Under the pieces are notes generated by a model, which saw only the letters and a list, made by a program, of their open reading frames with translations, was not told the DNA's origin and searched no databases. Shown in pieces: positions 7,217-7,275 of a DNA stretch of 7,275 bases (positions are counted from its first letter, which is position 1; each line of letters begins with the position of its first letter). The position numbers and the translations under genes are program-made. Origin of the DNA: Bacteroidota bacterium (GTDB lineage Bacteria; Bacteroidota; Bacteroidia; Cytophagales; Cyclobacteriaceae); NCBI GenBank assembly GCA_003242315.1, contig QGUY01000203.1, positions 1 to 7,275 on the forward strand, in the 5' to 3' direction.

Positions 7217-7251
7217 AGTTTGTTGGGAATTTTTAGGTTGGGGAATATTCC
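7204..7251. repeat. Short direct repeats and a 10-base palindrome in the symporter upstream region
   Basis: TAGGTTG occurs at 7204-7210 and again at 7234-7240, 30 bases apart. TTGGGAAT (7223-7230) and TTGGGGAAT (7238-7246) form a second near-repeat. The second copy runs into the perfect palindrome GGAATATTCC (7242-7251), next to the possible -7 element. Clustering in a 48-base non-coding stretch is compatible with regulator-binding sites, but the AT-rich, low-complexity sequence raises the chance of coincidence. Confidence 0.3.
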
Positions 7252-7257
7252 AAAATA
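7251..7257 (-). promoter_or_regulatory. Possible Bacteroidota -7 element for the symporter operon
   Basis: Read on the minus strand, this is TATTTTG, one base shorter than the Bacteroidota consensus TAnnTTTG, in an AT-rich stretch about 70 bases upstream of the symporter ATG. The partner TTTG element near -33 is not in the visible bases and would fall at or beyond the window end. Position and composition are suggestive, but the match is imperfect. Confidence 0.2.
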
Positions 7258-7275
7258 TATAAAAATTTAAAATAG

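Overview
The window comes from a member of the Bacteroidota. The evidence is the pairing of a TonB-dependent outer-membrane receptor with a DUF4249 lipoprotein, a following MG2/plug-like envelope protein, a Nudix-type winged-helix regulator of the kind this phylum uses for sugar control, and starts preceded by A-rich rather than Shine-Dalgarno sequence. The genus cannot be fixed by reading. The coding content and moderate G+C would fit a free-living Cytophagia/Chitinophagia-type organism, but that is a guess.

Layout. Bases 1-4685 hold three plus-strand genes with gaps of 4 and 12 bases, almost certainly one operon. They are the C-terminal part of a TonB-dependent receptor (beginning outside the window), a DUF4249 lipoprotein, and a 798-residue secreted or envelope protein with an MG2-like N-terminal region and a plug-like segment near its C-terminus. 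Bases 4686-7182 hold two minus-strand genes: an SGLT-like sodium/sugar symporter, followed downstream by a regulator with a Nudix-like sensor domain and a winged helix. The two units converge with no base between them, and their stop codons form one palindrome. The last 93 bases (7183-7275) are an AT-rich leader and probable control region for the symporter, with an inverted repeat and short direct repeats.

How the genes may work together. The first unit looks like an outer-membrane uptake or assembly module: a barrel, a surface-type lipoprotein partner, and a partner carrying plug-like sequence without a barrel. The second looks like a compact sugar uptake-and-sensing unit. The symporter keeps most of the positions that bind sugar and sodium in SGLT/vSGLT, and the regulator's Nudix box has lost its catalytic glutamates, which suggests ligand sensing rather than hydrolysis. 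There is no sequence evidence that the two units act on the same substrate.

No RNA genes, insertion sequences, CRISPR arrays or integration sites were seen. There is no gene-free stretch longer than 300 bases.
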